Below, piece after piece: positions 10,734 to 18,340 of a DNA stretch of 64,000 nt. The notes beneath the pieces are model-generated. The model had not been told where the DNA came from. It did not search any database and saw only the letters and a list, made by a program, of their open reading frames with translations. The DNA is from Neorhizobium galegae bv. officinalis (GTDB taxonomy: Bacteria; Pseudomonadota; Alphaproteobacteria; Rhizobiales; Rhizobiaceae). The position numbers and the translations under genes are program-made. Numbering within the stretch: position 1 is the stretch's first letter; each line of letters opens with the position of its first letter. Location of the stretch: assembly GCA_000985875.1 (NCBI GenBank), contig CCRI01000002.1, positions 186,001 through 250,000 of the forward strand, given 5' to 3'.

Positions 10734-11519
10734 TTACCGATCGAACAGATCCTGCCATTGCTTCTCGCCGATGAGGCAGTCGCTGGAAGGCTGGTTGCTG
10801 GCGACCTTCTGCACGGTTGGGGACGGCGTGAGCCCGCTGATCTCCAGGACCAGCTTGCGCCGCACGGCGACGGCGAAATCCTCGATCTTGTGAACCGGCA
10901 GCACGAAGGAGCCAGGTCCGCCGATGACGCAGTCGCCGTAATATTTGTCGAGCCCGCCCGGTGCACCGGAGGGTCTCAGCATGATCGCCAGCCCATTGAT
11001 GATGATGCCGGCCTCCAGCGCCTTCCCACGGACCGGCACGACCGGATTACCGGAATTGTTCGGCCCGTCGCCGGAAATGTCGATCACCTGCCGCATGCCA
11101 TGATAGGAATTGGCGACGATCATCGTCGCGCCCTGGGTGATTGCGGCGGAAATCGACGTTCGGCGCTGGGTATTGATGGGCCGGGCCTCGAGCTTGGCGG
11201 CAAAATTGATCGCGTCCTGCTCGTTTTCGATGATTGTCCAATCGATGATCGAATCCGGCACCACGTCACCGGCCCATTCGAAATAGCTGATGGCGATACG
11301 GCCGGTCAGCCCCGTCTTCACCGCATCGATGAACTCCTTGTGCTTGAGTGCCTCGAGATACCCCTCGCGCTGTATGCGGACCTCCTCGTAGTCCATGGAG
11401 CGGGACGTATCGACCGCGAGGACCAGTTCCACATCGACTTCACCTCCCTTTTGCTGCGCGACCATAGGGGCCGTGGCAGCGACGGAAAGGCTCATGAGCA
11501 TCGCGAGTGTTGTAAGCAT
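10734..11519 (-). CDS. DUF1194 von Willebrand factor A-like exported protein
   Basis: A secreted protein of about 261 residues (MLTTLAMLMSLSVAATAPMV signal peptide) followed by a VWA-like domain with a MIDAS motif Asp-Thr-Ser-Arg-Ser (VDTSRSM). Matches DUF1194, a rhizobial family of periplasmic VWA proteins. The C-terminus has VIGGPGSFVLPVHKIEDFAVAVRRKL, typical of the family. A GTG at 11534 would add five residues; the ATG at 11519 gives a cleaner signal peptide, but neither has a strong ribosome-binding site. Likely binds a protein partner through Mg2+; the partner is unknown. Confidence 0.78.
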   Translation of the reverse strand: MLTTLAMLMSLSVAATAPMVAQQKGGEVDVELVLAVDTSRSMDYEEVRIQREGYLEALKHKEFIDAVKTGLTGRIAISYFEWAGDVVPDSIIDWTIIENEQDAINFAAKLEARPINTQRRTSISAAITQGATMIVANSYHGMRQVIDISGDGPNNSGNPVVPVRGKALEAGIIINGLAIMLRPSGAPGGLDKYYGDCVIGGPGSFVLPVHKIEDFAVAVRRKLVLEISGLTPSPTVQKVASNQPSSDCLIGEKQWQDLFDR

Positions 11520-11629
11520 TGCCAATCCAATCACTGCGTTATCGATTTCTTAAAACTGTAACACAGAGCGAACCGAGGGCGACTCTCCTGCGCGAGCCCG
11601 CCTTCAATTTTCGGTGATTGCCGCCTAGG

Positions 11630-11941
11630 TTAGCCTTCGAGCCTGACCGCCAGTCGCGTCATGAGATCCATGCGCTCATGAAAAATCGCCACGATCAACG
11701 CGGGCGCGGGCTCACGCGGCAGGCAAAAGACGTAGTGATGTTCGCAGCGTGCCATCCGCAGCGCGGGATAAAGTTCGCTCATGTCCCTGAAAGAGCCTTC
11801 TCCGGCGGCAAGGCTGGCAATGCCCTGTTCCAGCTCGGCGATATAGCGGCGCACTTGCGCAGCGCCCCATTCCTTGCGCGTATAGCGGATGATGCTGCGC
11901 ATATCGGCTTCTGCTTCCGCGGTGAGGACGTAGCTCGTCAA
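11630..11941 (-). CDS. RelE/ParE-family toxin
   Basis: A 103-residue RelE/ParE superfamily toxin: TAEAEADMRSIIRYTRKEWG N-terminal helices and a C-terminal VIVAIFHERMDLMTRL strand-helix with the conserved basic and aromatic positions. Family members either cut ribosome-bound mRNA (RelE) or poison gyrase (ParE); the sequence resembles ParE more. It overlaps the upstream antitoxin by 4 bp (ATGA), the usual arrangement for a type II pair. Confidence 0.85.
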   Translation of the reverse strand: MTSYVLTAEAEADMRSIIRYTRKEWGAAQVRRYIAELEQGIASLAAGEGSFRDMSELYPALRMARCEHHYVFCLPREPAPALIVAIFHERMDLMTRLAVRLEG

Positions 11942-12192
11942 GCGCCGCCGTCCTCGGCGAGTTCTTCATCAAGAATTGCGCCGATGCTCTTGGTGGACAC
12001 CTTGCCTGCGAGCCCATCATTGATGCGGCTCGCGAGCAACGTTTTGAGATCCTGCCATGCCTCATCCGCATTGACGTCGTCGGGGAACAAGCGTTCGAGG
12101 GCGTATTGCTTGATGGTCTTGCCTTGCAAGGCGGCCAGCGCCTTCAAGCTTTTGTGCTGCTGGTCGGTTATGTCAATTGTCAGGCGGCTCAT
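11938..12192 (-). CDS. ParD-like antitoxin
   Basis: An 84-residue antitoxin with an N-terminal ribbon-helix-helix-like segment (SRLTIDITDQQHKSLKALAA, GKTIKQYALERLF) and a C-terminal acidic tail expected to wrap the toxin (GAILDEELAEDGGA). It precedes the toxin and overlaps it by 4 bp. Antitoxins of this type repress their own promoter; a palindrome about 40 bp upstream is a candidate operator. Confidence 0.8.
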   Translation of the reverse strand: MSRLTIDITDQQHKSLKALAALQGKTIKQYALERLFPDDVNADEAWQDLKTLLASRINDGLAGKVSTKSIGAILDEELAEDGGA

Positions 12193-12229
12193 AGGACAAG
12201 CTCGAGGAAATTACACAAATCCACATTAC

Positions 12230-12239
12230 CACATATGTG
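12230..12239. promoter_or_regulatory. Candidate autoregulatory operator of the toxin-antitoxin pair
   Basis: Perfect palindrome CACATATGTG, 38 bases upstream of the antitoxin ATG in an AT-richer stretch. Its position fits a ribbon-helix-helix operator; the assignment is inference. Confidence 0.4.
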
Positions 12240-12428
12240 TACGCAAGGCCAGCGCGCGGTTTTGCACGGCGTTGAATGTGGCAGTCGACGACCTGGCGAC
12301 CACAAGGAATAGCTATTCCGGGGCTGGAGACGCGAACTGGTGTGACTATGGGACAGGGCGATTTCTGGTGGCCGCTGTTGACTTCCCAGCACGCATATCG
12401 ACAGGGTGGCACAAAAGAAGGAAACGCC

Positions 12429-12665
12429 ATGTCCCGGTCTGAAAAATTTATCGTGCTGCCGTTCAAGAAAGTCCGGGGCAACGTGACGCCGGGCGAGATG
12501 CGCGTGGCCTCGAATGCCGCTTCTGCAGAAAAGATCGCCCGCGCCATGGCCGACCGTTTCGTCGGCGTTGCGGCCTATTCCGTTCAGGTCGACATGGAAA
12601 GCGGCGACATGTCCGATCCGCGCATCCTGTGGCAGTCGGGCGAGATCGCGGATATCGCCGCTTAA
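12429..12665 (+). CDS. Small conserved hypothetical protein, 78 residues
   Basis: A soluble 78-residue protein, MSRSEKFIVLPFKKVRGNVT, with an N-terminal segment typical of small rhizobial hypothetical proteins. No signal peptide, membrane helix or known domain. The ATG at 12429 has GAAGGAAA upstream; the longer open frame starting at 12276 lacks one. Convergent with the YqaE gene. Confidence 0.65.
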   Translation: MSRSEKFIVLPFKKVRGNVTPGEMRVASNAASAEKIARAMADRFVGVAAYSVQVDMESGDMSDPRILWQSGEIADIAA

Positions 12666-12714
12666 GACTCCAGCCGTCACCCTCGCTCGGAGACTACGCC
12701 CGGCGTGATCCCGG

Positions 12715-12873
12715 CTATTTGCGCAGGATCACCCAGAGCGCATGCACGATGCCCGGCAGCCAGCCGCAGAGGGTTAGTAGGATGTTCAACCAGAAATGCA
12801 GGCCGAGCCCCACCTGGAGGAACACGCCGAGCGGCGGCAGGATGAAGGCGAGCAGAATGCGGATGATATCCAA
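12715..12873 (-). CDS. YqaE/Pmp3-family small membrane protein
   Basis: A 52-residue protein with two membrane helices separated by a short polar turn. The sequence contains the Pmp3/YqaE signature: LAFILPPLGVFLQVG, then FWLNILLTLCGWLPGIVHALWV. Family members sit in the plasma membrane and respond to salt or membrane-potential stress. The start is TTG at 12873, with GGAGAA about 7 bases upstream; there is no in-frame ATG. Its length is normal for the family, and automated callers with length cut-offs would miss it. Confidence 0.88.
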   Translation of the reverse strand: MDIIRILLAFILPPLGVFLQVGLGLHFWLNILLTLCGWLPGIVHALWVILRK

Positions 12874-12973
12874 CGGGCGTTCTCCGGGTTATGGGCGTCA
12901 GGCCAGACAACGCGTAGGTGCGGAGATGGTTTCAGCGGATTGGCATCTCCCCAGTTCCGTTAAGTGAGGCCTA

Positions 12974-12992
12974 GCAAAGCATTATGCTTTGC
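12974..12992. other. Perfect stem-loop
   Basis: GCAAAGCA-TTA-TGCTTTGC, 8-bp stem with a 3-base loop, between the YqaE promoter region and a small minus-strand frame. No T tract on either strand, so a terminator role is uncertain. Confidence 0.4.
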
Positions 12993-13006
12993 GGTGATTT
13001 ATCAAT

Positions 13007-13159
13007 TCACACCTCGATGGCGAACTGGTCACAGAGCCGAATGTACATCTCGACGAGCGTTTCGCGGTCGGGTTGCACGGCAGCCGATATCCCATAGGAG
13101 CCGGCAATTACTGCAAGCACGAACAACAGGCCTAAAATTTGGCGGTGTGAAGGGACCAT
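13007..13159 (-). CDS. Possible 50-residue exported or membrane-anchored peptide
   Basis: An ATG-started frame of 50 codons encoding MVPSHRQILGLLFVLAVIAG, then SYGISAAVQPDRETLVEMYI and a short tail. One N-terminal hydrophobic helix (signal anchor or signal peptide) is followed by an amphipathic acidic segment with one Cys. No recognised family and no good ribosome-binding site, so this is a weak prediction. Codon use looks protein-like (many GCC, CTC, GAG). It fills part of an otherwise empty 390-bp gap. Confidence 0.35.
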   Translation of the reverse strand: MVPSHRQILGLLFVLAVIAGSYGISAAVQPDRETLVEMYIRLCDQFAIEV

Positions 13160-13264
13160 AATGACTGGCTATCACGTTTTGGATGAGCCAAAAAGGTCGC
13201 TGTACCCACAGGCAGTGGTTAAGGTTAAGTCCATCATTCCAACCTCAAAGGGTGGCAACGTACT

Positions 13265-14467
13265 CTACCGCAGCAGCGTCTTTGCGATGATCTCCAGTTG
13301 GATCTCGTTGCTGCCGCCGAAAATGCTTTGAGAGCGGGAGTTGAAATAGACGGCGGAGGCGACCTTGCGCTCCTCGTCGATCTCGCTTTCCTCCGGCAGG
13401 TCGTGCAACGGCCGGTACTCTTCCCAGCGCAGCGCATCGGGTCCGAGGATCGATGCTGCAAGCTCTGCGATCGACTGGCGGATGCGGCTGCGCTCGATCT
13501 TCATCGTCGAGGACGGCACCGAGCCCGGATTGCCGCCCGCCTGGACCTTGGACATGGCCGCAAGCTCCAGCATGTCATTGGCGTCGACATCCGTGGCGAT
13601 CTCGGCAAAGCGGACCATGAACAACGGATCGTCGATCATTTTTCGCCCGTCGGCAAGCGGTTCGGAGGCAAGGCGGTGGAGGCGCGTGAGGATGGCGCGC
13701 AGCACGCCGCCGGCAAAGGCCCCGCCCCGCTCGAATTCGAGCAGGTATTTGGCGATATCCCAGCCCTCGCCCTCTTCGCCGATACGATCGGAGACCGGTA
13801 CTTTCACGTCGTCGAAGAAGACCTGGTTGAATTCATGCGTGCCGCAGATCGAACGGATCGGCCGGATCGTGGCGCCCGGCGATTTGAGGTCGATCAGGAT
13901 GAAGGTGATGCCTTCCTGCTTCTTGCCGGTGTCCGCCGTGCGCACCAGAGCGAACATGCGGGTGGCGTGATGCGCCAGCGTCGACCAGATCTTCGAGCCG
14001 TTGATCACGTAATGGTCGCCGTCGAGCGCCGCCTTGGTCTTCAACGATGCGAGGTCGGAGCCGGAGCCAGGTTCGGAATACCCTTGAGCCCAGACATCCT
14101 CGCCACTCAGGATGCGCGGCAGGTAGAAACCCTTCTGGGCATCGTTGCCGTAGCGCATGATGACCGGGGCGATCATCTTGATCGAGGCGCCGCGGAAATG
14201 CGGCTCGCCGGCCCGTTCGCATTCCTGGTCGAAGATGTAGCGCTCGGCAAGCGTCCAGCCGGTGCCGCCATATTGCTTCGGCCAGGACGGGGCGACCCAG
14301 CCCTTGTCGTTGAGTTTCGCCTGCCATTTCAAGCCGACGGCGGGGTCGGCGAGGAAGCTGGGATTCAGCCGCTCGGCGCGCTTCAGGTCCGCGCCCAGAT
14401 GGGCGTCAAGAAAGGCCCGCACCTCGTCGCGGAAGCGGACCTCTTCTTCTGTCATCAACAGATCCAT
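13265..14467 (-). CDS. Acyl-CoA dehydrogenase, large-subunit type
   Basis: A 400-residue FAD-dependent acyl-CoA dehydrogenase with the usual N-terminal helical, middle beta (GYSEPGSGSDLASL) and C-terminal helical domains; the C-terminus has the FAD-binding SRSQSIFGGSNEIQ segment. It resembles the large subunit of pimeloyl-CoA dehydrogenase-type pairs. The partner gene lies 11 bp upstream in the same operon as the ferulate genes, so a heteromeric enzyme oxidising dihydroferuloyl- or dihydrocoumaroyl-CoA (as proposed for HcaD in Acinetobacter) is a reasonable inference. Confidence 0.85.
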   Translation of the reverse strand: MDLLMTEEEVRFRDEVRAFLDAHLGADLKRAERLNPSFLADPAVGLKWQAKLNDKGWVAPSWPKQYGGTGWTLAERYIFDQECERAGEPHFRGASIKMIAPVIMRYGNDAQKGFYLPRILSGEDVWAQGYSEPGSGSDLASLKTKAALDGDHYVINGSKIWSTLAHHATRMFALVRTADTGKKQEGITFILIDLKSPGATIRPIRSICGTHEFNQVFFDDVKVPVSDRIGEEGEGWDIAKYLLEFERGGAFAGGVLRAILTRLHRLASEPLADGRKMIDDPLFMVRFAEIATDVDANDMLELAAMSKVQAGGNPGSVPSSTMKIERSRIRQSIAELAASILGPDALRWEEYRPLHDLPEESEIDEERKVASAVYFNSRSQSIFGGSNEIQLEIIAKTLLR

Positions 14468-14478
14468 GGAACGTCTCC

Positions 14479-15639
14479 TCAGACGGGTTCGCGCAGCAGG
14501 CTGCCCGATAGCACGGCAGGATCGCGGACGACCTCACTGTAACGCTTCAGATGGTCGGCGGTGGTGCCAAAGGTGTTTTCAATCGCATAGAGACGGCGGA
14601 ACCAGGCACCGACCGGCATTTCCTCCGAAAAGCCCATCGCGCCATGCAGCTGGATCGCCTCCTGCGCGACGGAGCGGGAGACCTTGCCGATCTTGGCGCG
14701 GGCGCCGGAAACGCCGCGAATGCGCATCGGGCGCGGCGCATCGACGGAAAGCGTGGCCAGCAGTGCCGAGCCGCGGGCCTCCTGGCATTTCACAGCCATC
14801 TCGGCCATGCGGTGCTGAAGTGCTTGGAAGGCGGCGAGCGGCTTGCCGAACTGCACGCGCTCCTTGGTATAGGCGACGGTCGCGTCCATCAGCGCGTCCA
14901 TGATGCCTACCGCTTCCGAGGCGAGCGCCGCATTGGCGCGGTCATAGGTTGCTTCGATTTCGGCGAGCGTATCGGCCTCAGCGCCGAGCAGCGCCGATGC
15001 GGGTACGGCGACGTTGTCGAGAACGAGGTCGCTGGCACGGCTGCCATCGACCAGTTTCACTTCGGTGCGGATCAGGTCGGAAGCGTCCGCATGCACGGCG
15101 AACAGCTTGATCGCGCCGTCCAGCCTGGCCGAGACGAGAAAGATATCCGCGAACGGCCCGCCAGGCACTAGCGGCTTTTCGCCGGAGATTGTGTAGCCAT
15201 CCCTGCTCTTCGTGGCGGTTGCGGCGATATTGCCGAAGTCGAAACCGGTCTGGCGCTCGGCATGGGCGAGCGCCGGGCGCGAGGTGCCGGCGATCAGGCC
15301 CCCGAGGATTTTGGCTTTTTGATCCGCACTGCCCAGCTTTTCGACCAGCCCACCAGCGAGGATGACACAGGCGAGATAGGGTTCGACCATCAGCGCTCGG
15401 CCGACCGCTTCCATGATCAGCGAGATTTCTACCGCGCCGCCACCAAGCCCGCCATTCTCTTCGGCAAATGGCAGCGCCAGCCAGCCGAGATCGGCCATCT
15501 CGGACCAGATGCCGACATCGTATCCGGTCTTCGAGGCGATGATCTTGTTACGCCTCTCGAAGTCGTAGCGATCCTTCAGGAACCGCTCGGCGCTTTCCTT
15601 CAACAGAAGCTGCTCGTCCGAATAGTTCAGGTCCATCAT
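14479..15639 (-). CDS. Acyl-CoA dehydrogenase, small-subunit type
   Basis: A second acyl-CoA dehydrogenase of about 386 residues, starting M(M)DLNYSDEQLLLKESAERF. It is more divergent than its neighbour: the C-terminus has AIQLHGAMGFSEEMPVGAWF in place of the typical GGxGY region, as in pimeloyl-CoA dehydrogenase small subunits. The start is one of two adjacent ATGs (15639 or 15636). The frame extends 22 codons upstream into a RIME-like repeat, and that extension is rejected. Probably forms a complex with the downstream dehydrogenase. Confidence 0.83.
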   Translation of the reverse strand: MMDLNYSDEQLLLKESAERFLKDRYDFERRNKIIASKTGYDVGIWSEMADLGWLALPFAEENGGLGGGAVEISLIMEAVGRALMVEPYLACVILAGGLVEKLGSADQKAKILGGLIAGTSRPALAHAERQTGFDFGNIAATATKSRDGYTISGEKPLVPGGPFADIFLVSARLDGAIKLFAVHADASDLIRTEVKLVDGSRASDLVLDNVAVPASALLGAEADTLAEIEATYDRANAALASEAVGIMDALMDATVAYTKERVQFGKPLAAFQALQHRMAEMAVKCQEARGSALLATLSVDAPRPMRIRGVSGARAKIGKVSRSVAQEAIQLHGAMGFSEEMPVGAWFRRLYAIENTFGTTADHLKRYSEVVRDPAVLSGSLLREPV

Positions 15640-15674
15640 CTGGTCTCGCGTTGTAGTCTTGGAGGCGCCGGGTG

Positions 15675-15791
15675 CCCCGCCCTCGCCCGACCTCCGCTTC
15701 GCCACCCTCTCCCCAAGGGGAGAGGAAGGTTAGAGCCGCTACGGCATATTTCTTCTCCCCGAGGGGAGAAGGTGCCGGCAGGCGGATGAGG
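15675..15791. repeat. RIME-like intergenic palindromic element, copy A
   Basis: About 117 bp with the rhizobial mosaic-element pattern: a CCTCGCCCGACCTCCGCTTC arm, internal hairpins CTCTCCCC-AAGGGGAGAG and TTCTCCCC-GAGGGGAGAA, then GGTGCCGGCAGGCGGATGAG. It sits between ferB-like and acyl-CoA dehydrogenase genes of one operon, so it would be transcribed and could fold in mRNA. Two more copies are at 18185-18305 and 37241-37318. Confidence 0.75.
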
Positions 15792-15826
15792 ATGTCTGGC
15801 AAGGTCTCCCCGGAAGGAGGCATAGA

Positions 15827-16669
15827 CTACTCCTCGCGCTTATACGCGCCATGCCCCGGACGATAGGTCTTCGTATCCAGGAACTGCGACAATCCCTTTT
15901 CGCGACCCTTTTCCGGATCGACGAACGTCGTCTGGTCGGCCTTGGCGGTCAGGTATTCGGCCGATTCCTCCCAGGTCATTTCGCGCACGTATTTGTAGGC
16001 CATGCGGGCCTGGCGGAGCACGGTCGGGTTCTTTTCGAGAAGCACGCGGGCGATCTCTACCGTCCGTTCGTGCAGCTTGTCGGCCGGCACCGCCTCGTTC
16101 ACCAGGCCGAGCTGTTCGGCCATCTTGCCGCCGAACTTTTCGCCGGTCATCACGTAATACATCGCCTTGCGGTCGTTCATCAGCGTCGAGATCGCCTTGG
16201 AGACGACGCCGCCGGGGATGACGCCCCAGTTGATTTCCGACAGGCCGAAGACCGCGTCCTCGGAGGCGATCGCGAGGTCGCAGCAGATCAGCGGCGTGAA
16301 GGCACCACCGAAACACCAGCCGTTGACCATGGCGATGGTCGGCTTGGCGTAGTGCATGAGGAGACGCCACTGCCAGGCGCGGGTCGAGCGGTAGGCGCGC
16401 ATGCGCTTGACGTCCGAGACGCCGTCGGTGGCGCGGAAGAAGTCCTTGAGGTCCATACCGGCGGAGAAGGCCTCGCCCTCGCCGGTGAGGATGACGACGC
16501 CGGCGCGGTCGTCGATTTCAAGCGCGTCGAGCACCCGGATCATGTCTTCGGCAAGGCCGACGCTCATGGCGTTGCGCTTGTCCGGGCGATTCAGCTTTAC
16601 CCAGGCAATGCCGTCCTCGAATTCGACCTTGACGTTCTCTCCGCCCAGGTCACTTGCTTCTATGGTCAT
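15827..16669 (-). CDS. p-hydroxycinnamoyl-CoA hydratase/lyase paralogue (Phe in place of the phenol-binding Tyr)
   Basis: A 280-residue crotonase-fold enzyme of the HCHL/FerB family, which hydrates feruloyl- or coumaroyl-CoA and splits off acetyl-CoA, giving vanillin or 4-hydroxybenzaldehyde. The catalytic Glu145 (LSEINWGVIPGG, equivalent to Glu143 in Pseudomonas HCHL), AGMDLK (Met72) and the NGWCFGGAF oxyanion region are present. The position equivalent to HCHL Tyr75, which contacts the substrate phenol, is Phe77 (DLKDFFR). The paralogue at 20495 keeps Tyr. This copy may prefer a different ring substitution. It lies in a minus-strand run after the aldehyde dehydrogenase. Confidence 0.85.
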   Translation of the reverse strand: MTIEASDLGGENVKVEFEDGIAWVKLNRPDKRNAMSVGLAEDMIRVLDALEIDDRAGVVILTGEGEAFSAGMDLKDFFRATDGVSDVKRMRAYRSTRAWQWRLLMHYAKPTIAMVNGWCFGGAFTPLICCDLAIASEDAVFGLSEINWGVIPGGVVSKAISTLMNDRKAMYYVMTGEKFGGKMAEQLGLVNEAVPADKLHERTVEIARVLLEKNPTVLRQARMAYKYVREMTWEESAEYLTAKADQTTFVDPEKGREKGLSQFLDTKTYRPGHGAYKREE

Positions 16670-16695
16670 CGTGTTCTCCTAACGATCCTTGAGCC

Positions 16696-18138
16696 TTATG
16701 ACAGGCTGGTCATTTTGGTGACGAGATAGGCGTCCATGCCCTCGGTGCCGCCTTCCGAGCCGTAACCGCTCTGCTTGACGCCGCCGAACGGCGTTTCGGC
16801 CATCGAGATAAAGTTGTTGTTGATGCCGACCATGCCGGCCTCGAGCGCGTCGCTGACCATCGCCGCGGTCTGGCTGGACCGGGTGAAGGCATAGGAGGCA
16901 AGGCCGTATGGCAGCCGGTTCGCCTGTTCGATCACCTCGTCGAAGGAGGTGAAGCGGGCGGTGACGGCGACGGGACCGAAAGGCTCGTCATTCATGATGA
17001 TCGCGTCCTGCGGCACGTCGGAGAGAATCGTCGGCTGGAAGAAATAGCCGCGATTGCTGCCCCGCTCGCCGCCGGCCTTCACCTGGGCGCCGCGCTGCAC
17101 GGCATCGGCGACCATGCGTTCCATCGCCGGCACGCGGCGGCTGTTGGCGAGCGGTCCCATCTGGCTGGATGGATCGAGGCCGTCGCCGACCTTCAAGGCG
17201 GTGGCCGCCTTTGCAAACCCGTCGACGAACCGGTCGTGGACACTGTCGTGCACGTAGAACCGGGTCGGCGAGATGCAGACCTGGCCGGCATTGCGGTATT
17301 TCGCATGCACCATGACGCGGATCGCGTGGTCGATATCGGCATCCTCGAAGATCAGCACCGGCGCATGGCCGCCGAGCTCCATCGTTGCGCGCTTGACGCC
17401 CGCCTGGGCAGCGAGCACCGCCAGATGCTGGCCGACGGCGGTCGAGCCAGTGAAGGTGATCTTGCGGATGCCGTCCGAGGCGATCAGGTGTTCGGAGACG
17501 TCCGCAGGCTTTCCGTGCACCACGTTCAGCACGCCGTTCGGCAGGCCTGCATCCTGCAGGGCACGAGCGATTTCGAGCACGGTCGACGGCGTCTCTTCCG
17601 AGGGCTTTATGACCATGGTGCAGCCGGTGGCGAGTGCGGCCGAGATCTTTCGCGCCGGAATGACGCCCGGGAAATTCCAGGGCGTGAAGCCGGCGACCGG
17701 GCCAACCGGCTCCCGCGTGACCATCCAGCGGGCGCCGGGCACCCGCGAAGGCACGATGCGGCCATAGGTGCGACGGCCCTCGTCGGCCGTCCAGTCGAGA
17801 ATGTCGGCCGAGATATGAACTTCCGGGATCGCCTCGCCGAGCGGCTTGCCCTGGTCGAGCACCATGCGCCGGCCAATCTCGTTCGCCCGTTCGCGCAGGA
17901 TGTCGGCTGCCTTGCGGATGATCTTGGCGCGGTCGAAGGCGGTGGTCGCTTTCCATGCCTTGAACTCACGGGTGGCGGCCGCGACGGCGCGATCGAGGTC
18001 TTCCGTGGTGGCATGCGGTAAAGCCGCGATCGGCTCGCCGGTCGCCGGATTGGTGACGTCTTCGGTCACCCGGCCTTCCGCGCCGAGCCATTCGCCATCC
18101 ACAAAGAGTCTCAATTCACCATAGGACTGGGTCTGCAT
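16696..18138 (-). CDS. NAD(P)-dependent aldehyde dehydrogenase, probably vanillin/4-hydroxybenzaldehyde type
   Basis: A 480-residue aldehyde dehydrogenase with the general-base Glu in MELGGHAP, the nucleophilic Cys in NAGQVCISPTRF and the cofactor-site motifs GFTPWNFP and TFTGSTAVGQ. By sequence it falls near the succinate-semialdehyde/betaine-type group. Its position between the FerA-type ligase and a FerB-type lyase makes oxidation of vanillin or 4-hydroxybenzaldehyde the likely role, but this is context, not sequence. The ATG at 18138 has GGGAGG 8 bases upstream; a GTG directly before it is also possible. Confidence 0.85.
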   Translation of the reverse strand: MQTQSYGELRLFVDGEWLGAEGRVTEDVTNPATGEPIAALPHATTEDLDRAVAAATREFKAWKATTAFDRAKIIRKAADILRERANEIGRRMVLDQGKPLGEAIPEVHISADILDWTADEGRRTYGRIVPSRVPGARWMVTREPVGPVAGFTPWNFPGVIPARKISAALATGCTMVIKPSEETPSTVLEIARALQDAGLPNGVLNVVHGKPADVSEHLIASDGIRKITFTGSTAVGQHLAVLAAQAGVKRATMELGGHAPVLIFEDADIDHAIRVMVHAKYRNAGQVCISPTRFYVHDSVHDRFVDGFAKAATALKVGDGLDPSSQMGPLANSRRVPAMERMVADAVQRGAQVKAGGERGSNRGYFFQPTILSDVPQDAIIMNDEPFGPVAVTARFTSFDEVIEQANRLPYGLASYAFTRSSQTAAMVSDALEAGMVGINNNFISMAETPFGGVKQSGYGSEGGTEGMDAYLVTKMTSLS

Positions 18139-18184
18139 CACGGATTCCTCCCTCGTGATAGACTGACAAATATTGGGCGCCGCA

Positions 18185-18305
18185 CCCCCTCACCCGGCCT
18201 CCGCTCCGCTCGGCCACCCTCTCCCGCTGGGAGAAGAGGATCTGAGACATTGCGGCAACTCACCGTCTCCCCTCGGGGAGAAGGTGCCGGCAGGCGGTTG
18301 AGGGG
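18185..18305. repeat. RIME-like intergenic palindromic element, copy B
   Basis: About 120 bp starting CCCCTCACCCGGCCTCCGCT and ending GGTGCCGGCAGGCGGTTGAG, with internal hairpins CTCTCCCGCTGGGAGA and TCTCCCCTCGGGGAGA. It is closest in sequence to the canonical rhizobial RIME1 as I recall it. It occupies most of the 200-bp gap between the FerA-type ligase stop and the aldehyde dehydrogenase start. Confidence 0.78.
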
Positions 18306-18340
18306 GCTACACCCCAAAATCTCAGCGAGGGCTTACGCCC

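Noticed and set aside
12964-13161. A plus-strand 65-codon frame starting MRPSKALCFAVIYQF
   Set aside because: Arginine-rich tail and no ribosome-binding site; the opposite-strand 50-codon frame is more protein-like.
15640-15705. N-terminal extension of the small acyl-CoA dehydrogenase (RRSGEGGAPGASK)
   Set aside because: The extension is encoded by the RIME-like repeat; family members begin at the MDLNYS segment.
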